NCBI GenBank assembly: GCA_002286715.1
Contig: NSJX01000013.1
Location: 14,860-78,859 of the forward strand
Length of the DNA stretch: 64,000 nt
Direction of reading: 5' to 3'
From: Dentipellis sp. KUC8613
Lineage: Eukaryota; Basidiomycota; Agaricomycetes; Russulales; Hericiaceae
Below are positions 8,730-20,306 of the stretch, piece by piece. The position numbers and the translations under genes were made by a program. How positions within the stretch are numbered: position 1 is the first letter of the stretch; each line of letters starts with the position of its first letter. A model generated the notes under the pieces. It did no database searches. It saw nothing but the letters and a program-made list of their open reading frames with translations, and was not told the DNA's origin.

Positions 8730-11447
8730 TCATTTGGCGACGACAGCTAGCGACCGAACACGAGGATGCTCTTCAGAAGATGCGCCTAGTAACCGTGAAC
8801 CACGGTCATCAGCATGCAGTATGTGGCCCCCCATCGTCGTCAATGCGTCCCCTTGCGCTGTGATGAAGGTTTCATAATCTTCAAGTCTCCGAAGGCATTC
8901 ATCAAGGACAGAAGGAGTCCCCTGACCCAGAGACCGTAAGTTACTGATGGTATCGCGAGCACTATGACGGAATTCTTTAGGCGGTAGTCCTGTCACTAGC
9001 TCTGCTATGGCATCGACCAGGAAAGAAGGAGTCTCCCTTTTCTTCATACCACTGGGGGACGCGGGCAATGCAAATGATTTGAGCACTTGAAGTAGACATT
9101 GTTGAGTGTTCTCCAGGTTGAGGACTTGGGCCATCACGTAGCTATTCTCGAAGGTCGTTTCGGAATGATCGGGACTCGTGAACCCGTCCATGATGGTATT
9201 GAGAGTATTCTTGTAGATCTGCTTAGCCTCCGGTGTAACTGGTTTCAAGGTTTCAACAGTCGTGACAAGGAGCGCGAGACGGTAAAGCATGGCATGATCA
9301 TGGTAGTGGAAATCTCTTAATATGGCGTGCTGCATAGGGAGCCATCGTTTCGCGTTCTCGAAAGTATCTAACAGAGACATATGAGATCGGCAATTCTGGA
9401 AGCGCCGACCATGCGACGCATTTGGGTCCCTTGCGATTTCCACCAGTTTCTGCGCCCATTGCTTCAGTGACATCGCAAGAAGGCCGGGAGACATCATGTG
9501 AGTGAGGTGATAGCCATTTCCTTCCGGTACTTCAGATGAATCCTCGATGACGGCACCAGGGAGATGTTGGATTAGACTATCCGCACGATCTTGCATACGC
9601 GTTGTGAGCATCGTCCAAAGGCGGTGGTTTAGAGGGGAAGGAAAGTCAGGATCTGCCGGAACAACACATTTGGCAGCAAAGTCTTCGGAAAGCGCAATGA
9701 TTCTTGAGCATTGCTGTGGATCGTCGGAAAGGGAAAGAGACCAAAGCTTCGCCTTCAATGGGGCCAACGCAGACCACACGGCCTCCACCTCTCCGACAAG
9801 CTCTTCCCAGCTCCCTTGGTTGAGGACACGAAACTCCTGTTGAACTCGTCGATATGCGTCTTCAAGACGAAAGCTCGCCAATAACGTGCCGAGCGAAAGT
9901 ATGCTCATACAGACCCATCGAGCGACAGGCACTTCATCAGCACCCAAATCAGACCCCAATGCACCGACCGAATTGAGTCCAGAAAGGTACTTCAAAGTTC
10001 GCGTCAGCCTGCGACTGCGTATCAATGAATTCCACTGGACTCCAAACGTATATGGGTGGAGGTGGCGGGTCGCTCCGGTGAATGTCAGCGATAGAACGGC
10101 GCAGACACCAGCCTGCGCTCGCTGTTGCCTTCTTGGACCATCTGCAACGCTAGGATCAAAACAGCCTTCTAGAAAGTGCTCTATACGGGCAGCAAGGATG
10201 CCCAGGGGGTGGACCGGATTGTCTTTGTTCAATGTCGGCCGCAGATGGGGGGAAGACGGATTAATAAAGTAATTTCGAAAAGCTGGTGTGTATCCCACAC
10301 GGTCCCAGAGTCGCTGGCCGCGCACAGAGCTCGTCGAAAAAGGGATGCTACCAATAAAGTGCTCGAGCTCTGCGTCGCTCATCGGACTCTCCAGGATCCA
10401 ACTAAGGGCTTCGGCGTCACGTTGTCCACGACCAGAGGCTACTTTCATGACCATCTGAGTTCGACCGTCGAACAGATTGGGGCTGAAGGAAGTGGTTGAG
10501 TATCTGGCACGGATGATCTGAAGGAGCCACCAGAGTACATTTGAAAAGGGTGTTTGATACGGCGATTGCGGACTGAGTAGAGGAAGAATGGTGCTGCCAA
10601 GATAAGCTAGAGATGTAAGGAGGAGCACAGCGGATGCGACGGATGCAACGATGGTATCGATCGAGAACAGGAAAATGGCGAGGCCAACGAAGAATAGCCA
10701 CAAAGCAACATGGATAAGGCCCGGTATTGTTGCGACAACATGGTCGAACTTCCATTTTATTGTCCCTTCGTGCAGGAAATGCCGGATGCGAGAGCAAGGG
10801 ACTGCCTTCGGTAGTCTCTCAAAAACTTGCATCCGATATTCGGCCCATTGCTGAACGATCGTAGCAGCAAGAACAGTAGATATGCTCAATACCAGGCTAG
10901 AGAACCACAGTGCATTGATGGCCTGGTCGGCACGAGTCGCGGTGAAAACGGGGATCGGCTCTGGCAGGACGATGTTGACCTGGGATCCGTTTGGAGCAAG
11001 CTGTTGAGAAATTTGTGACAGGAGGAAGACACTTTGCTTCAGTAAGGTGACCGACGTTTCCGAAGGATCCTCTTGGAGTCTCTGATAGCTTTCGACCAAG
11101 AAAGCGGTCAACGTCGCCGAATAGAGGCCTGCCTGTACCAGGTACGATAAGCAATATGCAGGGATGGGTGGTCCACGCTGAACGCACGAATATGATGGTA
11201 CCATTCATACGGTCCTTCCACGATGTAGTCATGGCTTTGTCCCGCTTTCCCGCAAGATTGAGGTAGTTCGACCACAGTTCATCCGCCGCCTTTTCGTATT
11301 CAACATCATCCTCTTTCGCCCGTTGAAGCTGGGTGGTGTCGGAAGCTGACAGGCATGTCAGCATACAGGAATACAGCCTGAACTCGTGGAAGACGTACGT
11401 TTCCCGTGCCCCGGAAGAAAAACGTTGCCTCGGCTAGGCGTCGGCAT
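8730..11447 (-). CDS. DUF6535 domain membrane protein
   Basis: A mushroom-specific family of unknown function. The chain begins with a small exon (11447 down, MPTPSRGNVFLPGHGK). The second exon holds DVEYEKAADELWSNYL..W and ends at TIIF. A long exon from about 11150 starts AGLYSATLTAFLVESYQ and stays open to 8730. The DUF6535 core is recognisable: the acidic/aromatic lead-in, the first membrane helix with LTAFLVESYQ.L, INALWFSSLVLSISTVLAATIVQQW, then two adjacent helices (GLIHVALWLFFVGLAIFLF and a VASAVLLLTSLAYLGSTI segment). The remaining roughly 550 residues are soluble and unassigned. Near 880 residues is usual for the family. The start was chosen because it splices in frame through GTACGT/CAG. 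Confidence 0.85.
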
Positions 11448-11820
11448 GGTCTCGCTCTCAGTTGAGATTGAAGTACAGGTGGACGTCTGGACCGATGCAG
11501 ATTGCGGTGTCTGGCATGTAGACGCTCACCGGCTGCTGTGCACAAGAGATGGCGCGCCAGACCGTTGCATGCATGGCTGAGAAGAAGATGAGATAGAGAA
11601 AGTTCAAAGGCTGGCGACTGCAAAGTGGCAGAAAGTTTTACTGGTCACTCTATAGACGCCACACGTGCGGGGTTAGTGACGAGCGCTTGAAGGCGCTCGA
11701 TTGCGTCGCTGCACGGCGTCTGAACGCTATATCCTCGGGCTGCCAGCGACCTTCTGCACTGGTCGCGCACACTTATTCTTTCTTAAACACGACGCCTTCA
11801 CTACTGGAGCAGTCACCTTA
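11448..11820. promoter_or_regulatory. Divergent promoter region DUF6535 / PI4K II
   Basis: A 373 bp gap between two divergent start codons, so both promoters must lie here. No specific regulatory site is claimed. Confidence 0.4.
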
Positions 11821-14800
11821 ATGCCAAATCGCTCTGAGTACCAACCAATACCGAGTCAGGCGGACGACGAGGACTCCGAGGCTGATGTCGGCGAGGAACT
11901 GCCACAACCTGTCACCTCACCTACCGCGCCCTCGCGCTCCGGCCGAAGTCGTGGCATTCGACGTCTAAACCACCCTGGACATATTGATCTGAGGAAGTTG
12001 GATAATGCCTTCAAGCGGTGAGTTGCATCCTACGCGCTCACTGCGCGTTTCCGCGTGGTAGCGTTATGCTAAAGGACGTCATAGGTGGACAGAATCTATT
12101 GCACAGAAGATGAAGCGTAAGAAGAAGGCAGAGGAGGTGTATACGAAGAAAGAGATATGGAGAAGTGTGTTTGACCCTCCGGTTGCTGCTACAGGTGCAG
12201 CTCCCGTCTTGGTGCGTCGCTCCTATGTGTATGTGCCCGTACGAGCACGCTAACAAGATTTGCTCCATGCTGTAGGTTAAGACCTTAGACCATAAACCTC
12301 CGATGACTCAAGCTGACTTCGATGCGTATGTGCCACACGCCATGGACGAGGTTACACGCACGCTCATACCTTTCTAGCCTGGTACAAGGAGTGAAGCGGG
12401 CCATCTCCGAAGGCATTCATCCAAAAATGATAACCAAGGGCTCGTCAGGCTCCTATTTTGCTCGTGCCAAGGTGGATGGAAGGGTGCAAACGGTCGCGTT
12501 AGTAGGTTTTGTGCTTACGGCTGCCCCGTTTCTTATTTGGTCCTTGTCAGTGTGTTTAAGCCAAAGGATGAGGAACCATACGGGCGTCTCAATCCCAAGG
12601 TATGCCTCTTGTTCGTGTAGCAAGAGCTCACCAGTATTTATAAATTGCCAGACGACAAAATGGATACATCGACAATTCCGCTGGATTATACCTTTTGGCC
12701 GAAGCTGTCTCATTCCCAACTTAAGGCAAGTTGTCGCCGCGTGCAATTGCTCTCACGTTTTCTGAATGTCCCTGCAGTTACATATCCGAAGCAGCAGCCT
12801 CTTTGCTGGACCAAAGGCTGAATCTCAATATTGTTCCCCCAACCCAACTCGTATCTCTATCGAGCAAAGTGGGTGGTACCAGGAATTGTGTAGAGTATCA
12901 GCTCATTTTTTCTAGGCTTTCTTCTATGACTGGATAGACCGCACTGCATTCAAGAAAGGAAAGCCGCTTCCCGAAAAGATAGGTAGTATGCAGTATTTCT
13001 TGCATGGTTTCCAAGGTAGGCAACAGTCTTGTTTTGCGCGACTGAGATGAGGTATTTACATCACGGTTTACCTCTGCAGACGCCTCGGACTTTCTGCGAA
13101 AGCATCCATGGCCCGGACGCTCAATAGCAGACACATTTGACGACTCTACACACCGGACAGGCAATGTTACCAAGCGTTTCCTATCGGCACTCAAAGTTGT
13201 TTGCGGACGAACAGGCGCAGAAGAGGACGTTTATGACGAGGCCGATGCAGAAGACGAACGCGTACTTTATGACGCCTCGGAGAGCAGCGACTCCAGCAGA
13301 CCCTTCTACTGGTCACAGACACTTCAGCAGAGTTTCCGAGAAGAGCTTGAGAAGTACGTCCCCTGAGTCAAGTGTTCGCTCACGACTAACGGTGAAATCT
13401 TGTCTCATTGAAGGCTGGTCATCCTAGGTTTGTCTTTGATTCTATTCTTACAGGCAGGGCCTCACCGTGTGATAGACTATTTGATGCTTAATACCGACCG
13501 CGGCGCCGATAATTACATGATCAAGCATTGCGAGGGCGAACACGAGAAATCGTTCATCGACGTAGCTCCCTCACGTACAGCTCAACTCGAAATGCCCGTG
13601 ATGACTGAGCTTCGACGGAACGACTCTGCGTCAGGCTCGTCTCCTCCCAGTATCTCATTCACCAATACACCCCGGGTTAACCGTGTCATATCCAATTCTT
13701 CATCTCCATATACCCGACAACCGCATATCCACATCGCTGCGATTGATAACTCGCTCTCATTTCCCCACGAGCATCCCCACGGCTGGAGATCATATACTTA
13801 TGGTTGGCTATATCTGCCGGTCAGCGTGATCGGACGACCCTTCAGCGAGAAGACACGCAACCACTTCTTACCTCTGCTTACTTCAAAAGCATGGTGGGAA
13901 GAGACAACATTTCAGCTCAGAAAGCTGTTCGCCGTGGATCCAGATTTCCATCCCAAAATGTTCGAAGTAAGCGATTCCCATCTAGTTTCCTCCTAGGCCG
14001 CTCGCTCACCCCATGAAGCGACAACTGGCCGTGATCAAGGGTCAAGCATGGAACATCGTGCAGTCTCTCAAACACGATGTACGTATTGTCTCCCACACAA
14101 GCCTCATGTCGCATCACACTGACCATAACTCCACAGGACGAAGGTCAATCTGACGGATGTCGGTCTCTTTATGCTGCGTTCTAATATACCTTCCCCATAG
14201 GTCCCTTAGAACTCACACGGCGCACCAAAGCATTAGTGTGGGATGATGAGATGGAGCTGGCTGAGGAGACCATCGCGGAGCTGGTGCACGGGCCGCTCAG
14301 CGCCTCCGCCTCACCAAAGCCATCCATCAGCACGCTGCCGATGCCGCTCTCGCAGCACCGTAAGCGCTCCCGGAGCCAGAGCGGCGTCGACTTCCCCCCG
14401 CCCGCACGCCGCAGCAGCACAGACATGACGGGCGTCGCGCGGCCCGTGCCGTTCTCGGCCAAGTTCCAGCGCGTGCACCCCGGCACGACGGGCGTCACCG
14501 TGCTGGAGCACATGGAGCGCCTCGATGCGGTGGAGGCGAGCTTGGACCGCCTCGCGCTGGACAGCGATATCGAAGAGGAGGAAGAGGAAGATGTCGTCGA
14601 TTCTTCGTCCAGAGCGCCGAGTGTCACGAGCGCCAGCACCAGTGTAGGCGCCGGTGCAGGCGCCACTGCGCCCTCGGATGGCGCGCCCGCAGTTGAGCGC
14701 CCTGGCCCCATCGCCGCAAAAGCAAGCGGGTCACAGCTGCCCGCCGTTCCGGAGAACGCTTCGTCCTCGTCTTCGACGCTTGAAGAGGACGAGGACGACG

Positions 14801-15062
14801 TGGTCGAGCTGTCGAAGTCTATGTCGCATCTGGATGCGGCAAGGTCGCCGCTGTCGGCGCCGCACCACGGGCGGTGGACGAGCCAGTCGTCGCGGGATAA
14901 TACGCCGCGGGGCCTCGACTGGATGCAGGAGGAGCCGGCGAAGAAGCGTGTGGTGATTGCGGAGGTCAGTGTGTATTTTCTAATCGCGCCGAACTAGCAT
15001 TGATAGATTGGGTATAGCGCTTGGAGATGGTCAACACCAAGGCCTTCTTCCAGTGGTGCTAG
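11821..15062 (+). CDS. LSB6: Type II phosphatidylinositol 4-kinase
   Basis: Makes phosphatidylinositol 4-phosphate on endosomal and vacuolar membranes. Hallmarks of the PI4K II fold are seen across many exons: the nucleotide loop GSSGSYFARA, VFKPKDEEPYGRLNPK, LDQRLNLNIVPPT, the catalytic loop DYLMLNTDRGADNYMIKH (DRG.DN signature), and the metal-binding segment AAIDNSLSFPHEHPHGWRSY followed by YGWLYLP. The N-terminus (MPNRSEYQPIPSQ...) is acidic. A long Ser/Pro-rich C-terminal exon (14210-14964) and a last exon ending FFQWC follow. The intron at 12726-12777 starts with GC (GCAAGT) instead of GT, and the codons on both sides (NLS/YISEA) require it. The start is the first ATG that splices in frame to DNAFKRWTESIAQ. 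Catalytic residues look intact. Confidence 0.93.
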
Positions 15063-15446
15063 ATGTCAGGTGTGCTTCGTGCTATGGTCCTACCCTCGCT
15101 TTGAAAGACGATCTATTTATTCTTGTGATGCCCTGACGATAATGACGCGCTCGTTTAGTTCTGCAGATGGACACTGGATGTGAATGTAAAATACGTACCG
15201 ACTTTATTTTAGTGAATTTTGGAAGGATTATTGTCCAGGGGTCTGCAAGATATGCCATCGTGAAGGAGCATAACAAGAAATTCATCGTTAAATTCAATGA
15301 CAGCCAACTATGTGGATCCAAGATAGATAGCATATATTTCAGCCCACGACAAAAATCCATCGGGAAAGGTAAGTTATGGATGTCCGAGGCTGAACAAGAC
15401 AGCCAATATAAACAGAATCGACAATGCATACACAATAGAAAACGGC
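15063..15446. other. Convergent intergenic region
   Basis: AT-richer 3' flanks of the PI4K II and Tat-SF1 genes, presumably holding both polyadenylation regions. No gene recognised. Confidence 0.45.
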
Positions 15447-16974
15447 TTAATCTCCTTCATTCAACAGCCATTGCGCAAAGTTGTCCAGACGCTTCTTTTC
15501 GTCCTCATCCCCACCGCCTTCCCCTTCATCGGCGGTGCCGCTGCGTCGGAATCGTTGCTTGCCGGAATATAGCGATGCTTCGATTTTGCGGCCCGCGAAA
15601 AAGCGTCCATGCATTTTCTGTGGAGCATTGAGAATTGGATCATTTAGGGGCGGCCATGCGTGCTTACCAGTATACAGGCTTGGGCGCTGACAGGGTCGCG
15701 GAACTTGACTGTCATAACCCCTTCAGGTTCGTTCTAGTAGTGTGTGAGCAAGCGCTTGAGGCAAAGACAGTGGTGAACTGACATCGTAGAGCACTACATT
15801 TGTCACTTCTCCTAGCGTTTCACATTCCTCTCGGACATCTTCCTTGAGATCGAGTAGGAGCGTGGCATCTTCCTCCAGCTCTTGGAGAGTGAACATGTGC
15901 TTGAGAACAACGACGCGGCTATTTTGGTTCGACGCCGGTCTTCGGTCATTGTCCGTGAGGGAGGGCCCAAACGCGTCCTCGTCGTCCCAATCTTCCAACT
16001 TCCTGTCAATATGGCACAGTCAATATACTTCATCGAATATGTCGGAAGCTTTCCGCACTTCTGCATTTTTCCAAGCCTCCTTGACGTTGCCTTTTTGTCG
16101 ATAGTCTTCCGCTCTTTCTTTTCGCCCCCTGCAGCCCCGCTTCCCTCGCCTTTGTGCCCAAACTGTGCCCTCTGCACGGTCATTCTCGTCTTGGGGTCAC
16201 CGAGCCGCAGTTCCGCATCATCCAGAATATTGAGAGCCAAATCAACGGATTCCTCCTTGAAGTACACCACCAACGCGTCGCCACTGAACTGGCCGCTGTT
16301 GTCCCCCTCACGCGCATACATCTTGACTTTCGGCTCACCGTCCAAGTCTTCCTCAATCAACCCGCATTTGCTGAAACGCTCGACAAGCTCGTCGTGGGTG
16401 GCGTCCAGCGGCAGATGCGTCACGAAGACGGCAGTGTTTTTGGACTTCTTTTCGGGGACAGGAGCTCCATTGTTGTTCTTGGAGCCCTTGCCGCGTTTGA
16501 TCGACGGCCCAGGCTGCCCAAGTGTGCTGGACGTGTAGTCTTCGGGCTCCTTGCGCTTTTTGTTGATGCGCTTGGCTACGGGTGCAGCAGGCGCCTGTGG
16601 GACGAGAATGAGGGTATGCGCGTCGACCAACACGGAAGCAACGCACCTCCTCGTCGACGCCGTCGACCGAATAAGCCGCTTGCTGGCGTTTGAGCAGCTC
16701 CTCATCTACCTGTTACATCCATATTGTTTCGTATCGTCGCTCATGTTGACTCCGCGCACGCGGAGGAACGCAAGAAGGAAGGACGGAGCGTACTGACCAC
16801 AGGAACCCAGGAGCCCTTGGCAGCGTCGTACTCCAGCTCGCTACCGTCGTCGTTTTCGAGACGCCATGTCCCGGATTGCTTGTCAAAGTGAACGCGGGGG
16901 TCCGACGCGAATGCTGCGGCCTGCGATTCAGCAGAGGAGCCTGCGACGGCGGAGGGCGGAGGCGCGGAGGACAT
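15447..16974 (-). CDS. Tat-SF1/Cus2-like U2 snRNP splicing factor
   Basis: Homologues (HTATSF1, yeast Cus2) bind SF3B1 and help U2 snRNA fold during prespliceosome assembly. The protein starts MSSAPPPSAVAG and has the family's aromatic N-terminal motif (VHFDKQSGTWRLENDDGSE...YDAAKGSWVPV), VDEELLKRQQAAYSVDGVDE, a Lys-rich linker, then RRM1 (TAVFVTHLPLDATHDELVERF; a V.MYAREGD segment; ALVVYFKEESVDLALNILDD). RRM2 (RVVVLKHMFTLQELEED...VVLYD...GVMTVKFRDPVSAQACI) carries GRFFAGRKI, that is, the R-X-F signature of a U2AF-homology motif. The last exon ends LDNFAQWLLNEGD. At least four exons; splice sites fit the frame. It is head-to-head with the BTB-like gene at 17419, and its 5' part has a decayed duplicate at 19.5-19.9 kb. 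Confidence 0.9.
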
Positions 16975-17418
16975 GGAGGAGGTGGCGGAACGGGTGCAAG
17001 TTGTGTATTGACGCGCCGCTGTGAACTGCGGCTACTCGAGCTGTATACACGTCTAGACAATTACCCCAGTTTTATCTTCTGTCCGTTGCAGTCGTCTGCA
17101 TACGGCTCACAGCACTCCTGCACAACGGTTTTGACTACACCAATATTCACCCTTGGTCTGTATCTCTCTATTCGACCACATACCAACCCAAGTCATTCTC
17201 AATATTCTCGCGGCAGCAGCGACGGGGTGGGGCCATCTATTCATCATACATAAATAAACATCCTTCAGGTATCCTCAAACCGGTTTAGCCTTCTCTTCTC
17301 TGCCTGCCCATCTTCGATATATCGTCATTCTTGACGCATCGACTCCTCCACCGCGATCAGCTCCTTACTCCATCCTCCCCGATCACGGTCACTGGACGTC
17401 TACAAACGAATCACCGTC
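16975..17418. promoter_or_regulatory. Bidirectional promoter, Tat-SF1 / first BTB-like gene
   Basis: A 444 bp gap between divergent start codons. The same arrangement recurs in the duplicate at 19871-20306. CT-rich tracts precede the BTB start. No individual site is claimed. Confidence 0.45.
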
Positions 17419-18611
17419 ATGCAATCCACGCAATGGGACTCCATCTTTCAATACATCACGGAAGAATTGAGCGTGTCTCCTGCGCAGAAGCCCCAAGAAC
17501 GTCCTAAACTTACGACCTCGGTGTCTCAACCCTTACCCATTACTCCTCCTGTACGTGTATACTTGCTCTATGTTTCTTGTCGAAAACGTACAAACCGCCT
17601 TCTGACCATACGCGTATCTGATAGGACCCCAACGCCGACACCCCTCATTGCGAGCGACGCGACATAGTCTCGGTTTCTGTCGTATTTCACCCGGGTTCCA
17701 CTGCGGACTCGCTCGCCAGTGACCTTGCTCTCCTGACTTCTGATGACGTTTTCTTCTATGTGCATTCCAACAAGCTCCTCGCGGCCTCGGACAACGGATT
17801 CAATATGATGCTTCCTCAAGGTCGCATACAGAAGTTCAGTGGCGACCCGCCGCTACTCTTCGTTCCGGAGGACTCTACTGTGCTCAATATCATCCTGCAC
17901 ACAATCTACAACATGTCAGCAGTACAGTTCTCACCTACTACGCAGGCCATCATAGATGCCGTAGACGCTATGGCGACATACGGCATTCCGGCCAAGACAT
18001 ACATCGCTCCGTCCACCCCTCTCTACCTTCACCTCCTCGCCGACGCTGCCATCAATCCCATCGATGTTTATGCTCTGGCAGCATCGCTCGATATATTTGA
18101 ACTCGCAGTCGGCGCATCCAGCCACCTGCTGTCATATTCATTGCCGTCTCTCACGGACGAGTTGACGGCAAAAATGGGGGCAATATATCTCAAACGCCTT
18201 GTATTTCTTCATCTGGACCGTTGTGAAGTATTGAAACGATTGCTTCTTCCGCCTCCGTCCTTCCACCCCCATGCGAATTGTGGATACGCCGAGCAAACAA
18301 CAATGGCAAGAGCTTGGGCACTGGCTTCTGCGTACCTTACTTGGGATGCTCGGCCCGGTAAATGAGCTGTTGACATTGTTATATTTCTACAAAATGGAAG
18401 CTCATACTTATCTGAAGATTTATCCGCCGCTGCGCTGGAAAATGCACTGCATCCCCTAGGGGACCGCCTTGTTTGCAAGGAGTGCAAGCGCCTATTGAAG
18501 GGACGCATAAACGACGTCGTTGCCCAATGGGTGCTAGTCAAGGTAAATCTGAATATTTGAAAAACATGCGTCGTATCAAGCTCACCTCGTTCACCTCAGG
18601 GAACAATATGA
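17419..18611 (+). CDS. BTB/POZ-like protein, paralogue 1, reading frame probably broken in exon 3
   Basis: First of three tandem paralogues. The BTB-like core is in exon 2 (SDLALLTSDDVFFYVHSNKL, ASDNGFNMMLP, ILHTIYNMS). Such domains usually mediate dimerisation or cullin binding, but the role here is unknown. Exons by analogy with the other two copies: 17419-17550, 17625-18357, 18401-18542, 18600-18611. Exon 3 is 142 nt where both paralogues have 149, so the conserved part (LSEDLSAAALENALHPLGD, CKECKRLL) is out of frame with exon 2. Without splicing at 18358 the frame stops just after WDARPGK. Either this copy makes a truncated protein or an unusual acceptor is used. Confidence 0.75.
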
Positions 18612-19484
18612 TCACCTCCCGCAAATAACTATGCCTGTACCTGATATGGTACACACTATTTCACAGACTCGTGCGCCCCTTCTTAATCTTACCCCTCTGC
18701 TAGCATCTGCCACGATAGCGTTGTACTTCCGTTTTTTTAGCTCTTTTCCCAGCTCCTCTCACAGAGCGCGATGGATCTCACAACAAATGTAATCCTTTCA
18801 CTTTGACCGTCGTGCTTCCTATTGAAATATGCCATTTTTAACAGAAATTTCTACAAGGCCAGCGATTGACTCGCGAATGCAACGCCGATCAGACGTATCT
18901 AGACTGTCGGAAAGGGAGGTCTCACAAGAGGTTTCACATAACACTGAGTCTGTCTGGTTCCAGGATGTGATTTTGTTTTACTGCGCAAGACTGCTCGCAG
19001 ATCATGGCTGAGTCCGTTCGAGACGGTCTTCGCTACCTCGTTCTCATTCATGATAGTAGTCGGGTCAGGGTAGGAAAGGGAAATGTTTACTTGGGGGGAT
19101 GTTGCACGAGCTTGGCTGAGCTGGCTATCACCAATGCGCTTGCTCAGTCCCGCCGGGTGGCAACCGGCGTAACGTCGTTGTCGAACTCATTTCTACCTTT
19201 TCCGCAGCTGCAAGCAATAGATAGAGAATAAATGACTGGTTCTCGACTCGCTGCTCTGAACATGCGCGAGGTGGTAGGTGGTATATGCCTGCCTTTTCTC
19301 GCGATCAGCGTGCCGAGCTTTCATCCCATTCTTCGATAGTCAGTGGGAGTGAGTGGCAAGTATATATGTATGGGGCATGATCACAACAGCCGATCCTGCC
19401 AATCTGGTGCAACTGACGGTACGGTCTGCAAATACAAGTCTGTATGGCCACCTATATGCGATTGTGCAGGTACTCACGTTGGTC
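18612..19484. other. Intergenic region after BTB-like gene 1
   Basis: 3' flank of the first paralogue, then sequence without a supported gene up to the Tat-SF1 relic. Confidence 0.4.
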
Positions 19485-19870
19485 ACGTATCCAGCAAGCT
19501 ACGTGCATCCCTCGTGGGCAGTAGGCACCGAATAAGTCCTTTGCTAGCGCTTGAACAGCTCGTCGTCTACCTGTGATATGCATGTTGCATCGACCGTTGC
19601 TCATGTTGATATTGCGCATACGGAGGGACGCAAGAAGGAAGGACGGGGCGTATCAACCATAGGAACCCTGGAGTCACTGGAAGCGGCATTCTAGGTTGGT
19701 GTCGTTGTCGTCAGCCTCGGGGGTCAAAGTACCGGACGGCTTGTCAAAGTCAAAGCGGCGGTTTGAAGAAAATTCAGCGGTGTAAAAATCCAGGGAAGGG
19801 GGCCACGGCGGTGAAAGCGGAGGGGACCACGACAGCGAACACGGGGGATATGTGGCGGAATATTGGCGGA
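19485..19870 (-). pseudogene. Decayed duplicate of the Tat-SF1 5' end
   Basis: Collinear with 16640-16980. Shared blocks are ACCGAATAAG, TGAGCAGCTC-like and CTACCTGT, CGCAAGAAGGAAGGACGG.GCGTA, CA(T/C)AGGAACCC, and the codons for FDKPSGTL against FDKQSGTW. Its start region is altered and the frame is interrupted, and nothing of the downstream RRM exons is present. It lies head-to-head with the second BTB-like gene exactly as the intact pair does, so it marks a block duplication. Confidence 0.8.
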
Positions 19871-20306
19871 ATAGGTACTGTTGATATTGTTTGTGGCTAT
19901 TTGACCTCCCGTCGTACCGGGCGACCACGCAACGTCCAAGGCGAACCAGCCTCTGAAGACCATCATAATCATCAACTATAAAGTCGTCCCCGACCCCCCC
20001 TCTGTTACCTGCACTTCTTACAGCGTATAAATTCGAATCCACGTCCAGAGATCTTCTCACTCCGCTTTCCCCGCATGACCGCGCAAGATGCCAGGCTATT
20101 TTCCAGTGTGCCGCCGTGTTGATCCCTTGTGTGGTCGTCCCTTTAGGCCTTCACACACCGCTCAAACTCTATCCACTCAGCTCTACTTTCTTCCTCCATC
20201 ATCGCCATCTTGAGTAGGTCCCATCCCTGCGTCAATGTGGCTTCTTTCCGTACTAACCTGTCAACAGGATCTCCCGATAGCTACGACCGATAGGCAGATT
20301 TTTGAC
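19871..20306. promoter_or_regulatory. Duplicated promoter region upstream of BTB-like gene 2
   Basis: Positional counterpart of 16975-17418. It now presumably serves only the BTB-like gene because the divergent partner is a relic. Confidence 0.35.

Noticed and set aside
16154..16693. Plus-strand 179-codon frame opposite the Tat-SF1 gene
   Set aside because: Antisense to RRM-coding exons; no motif.
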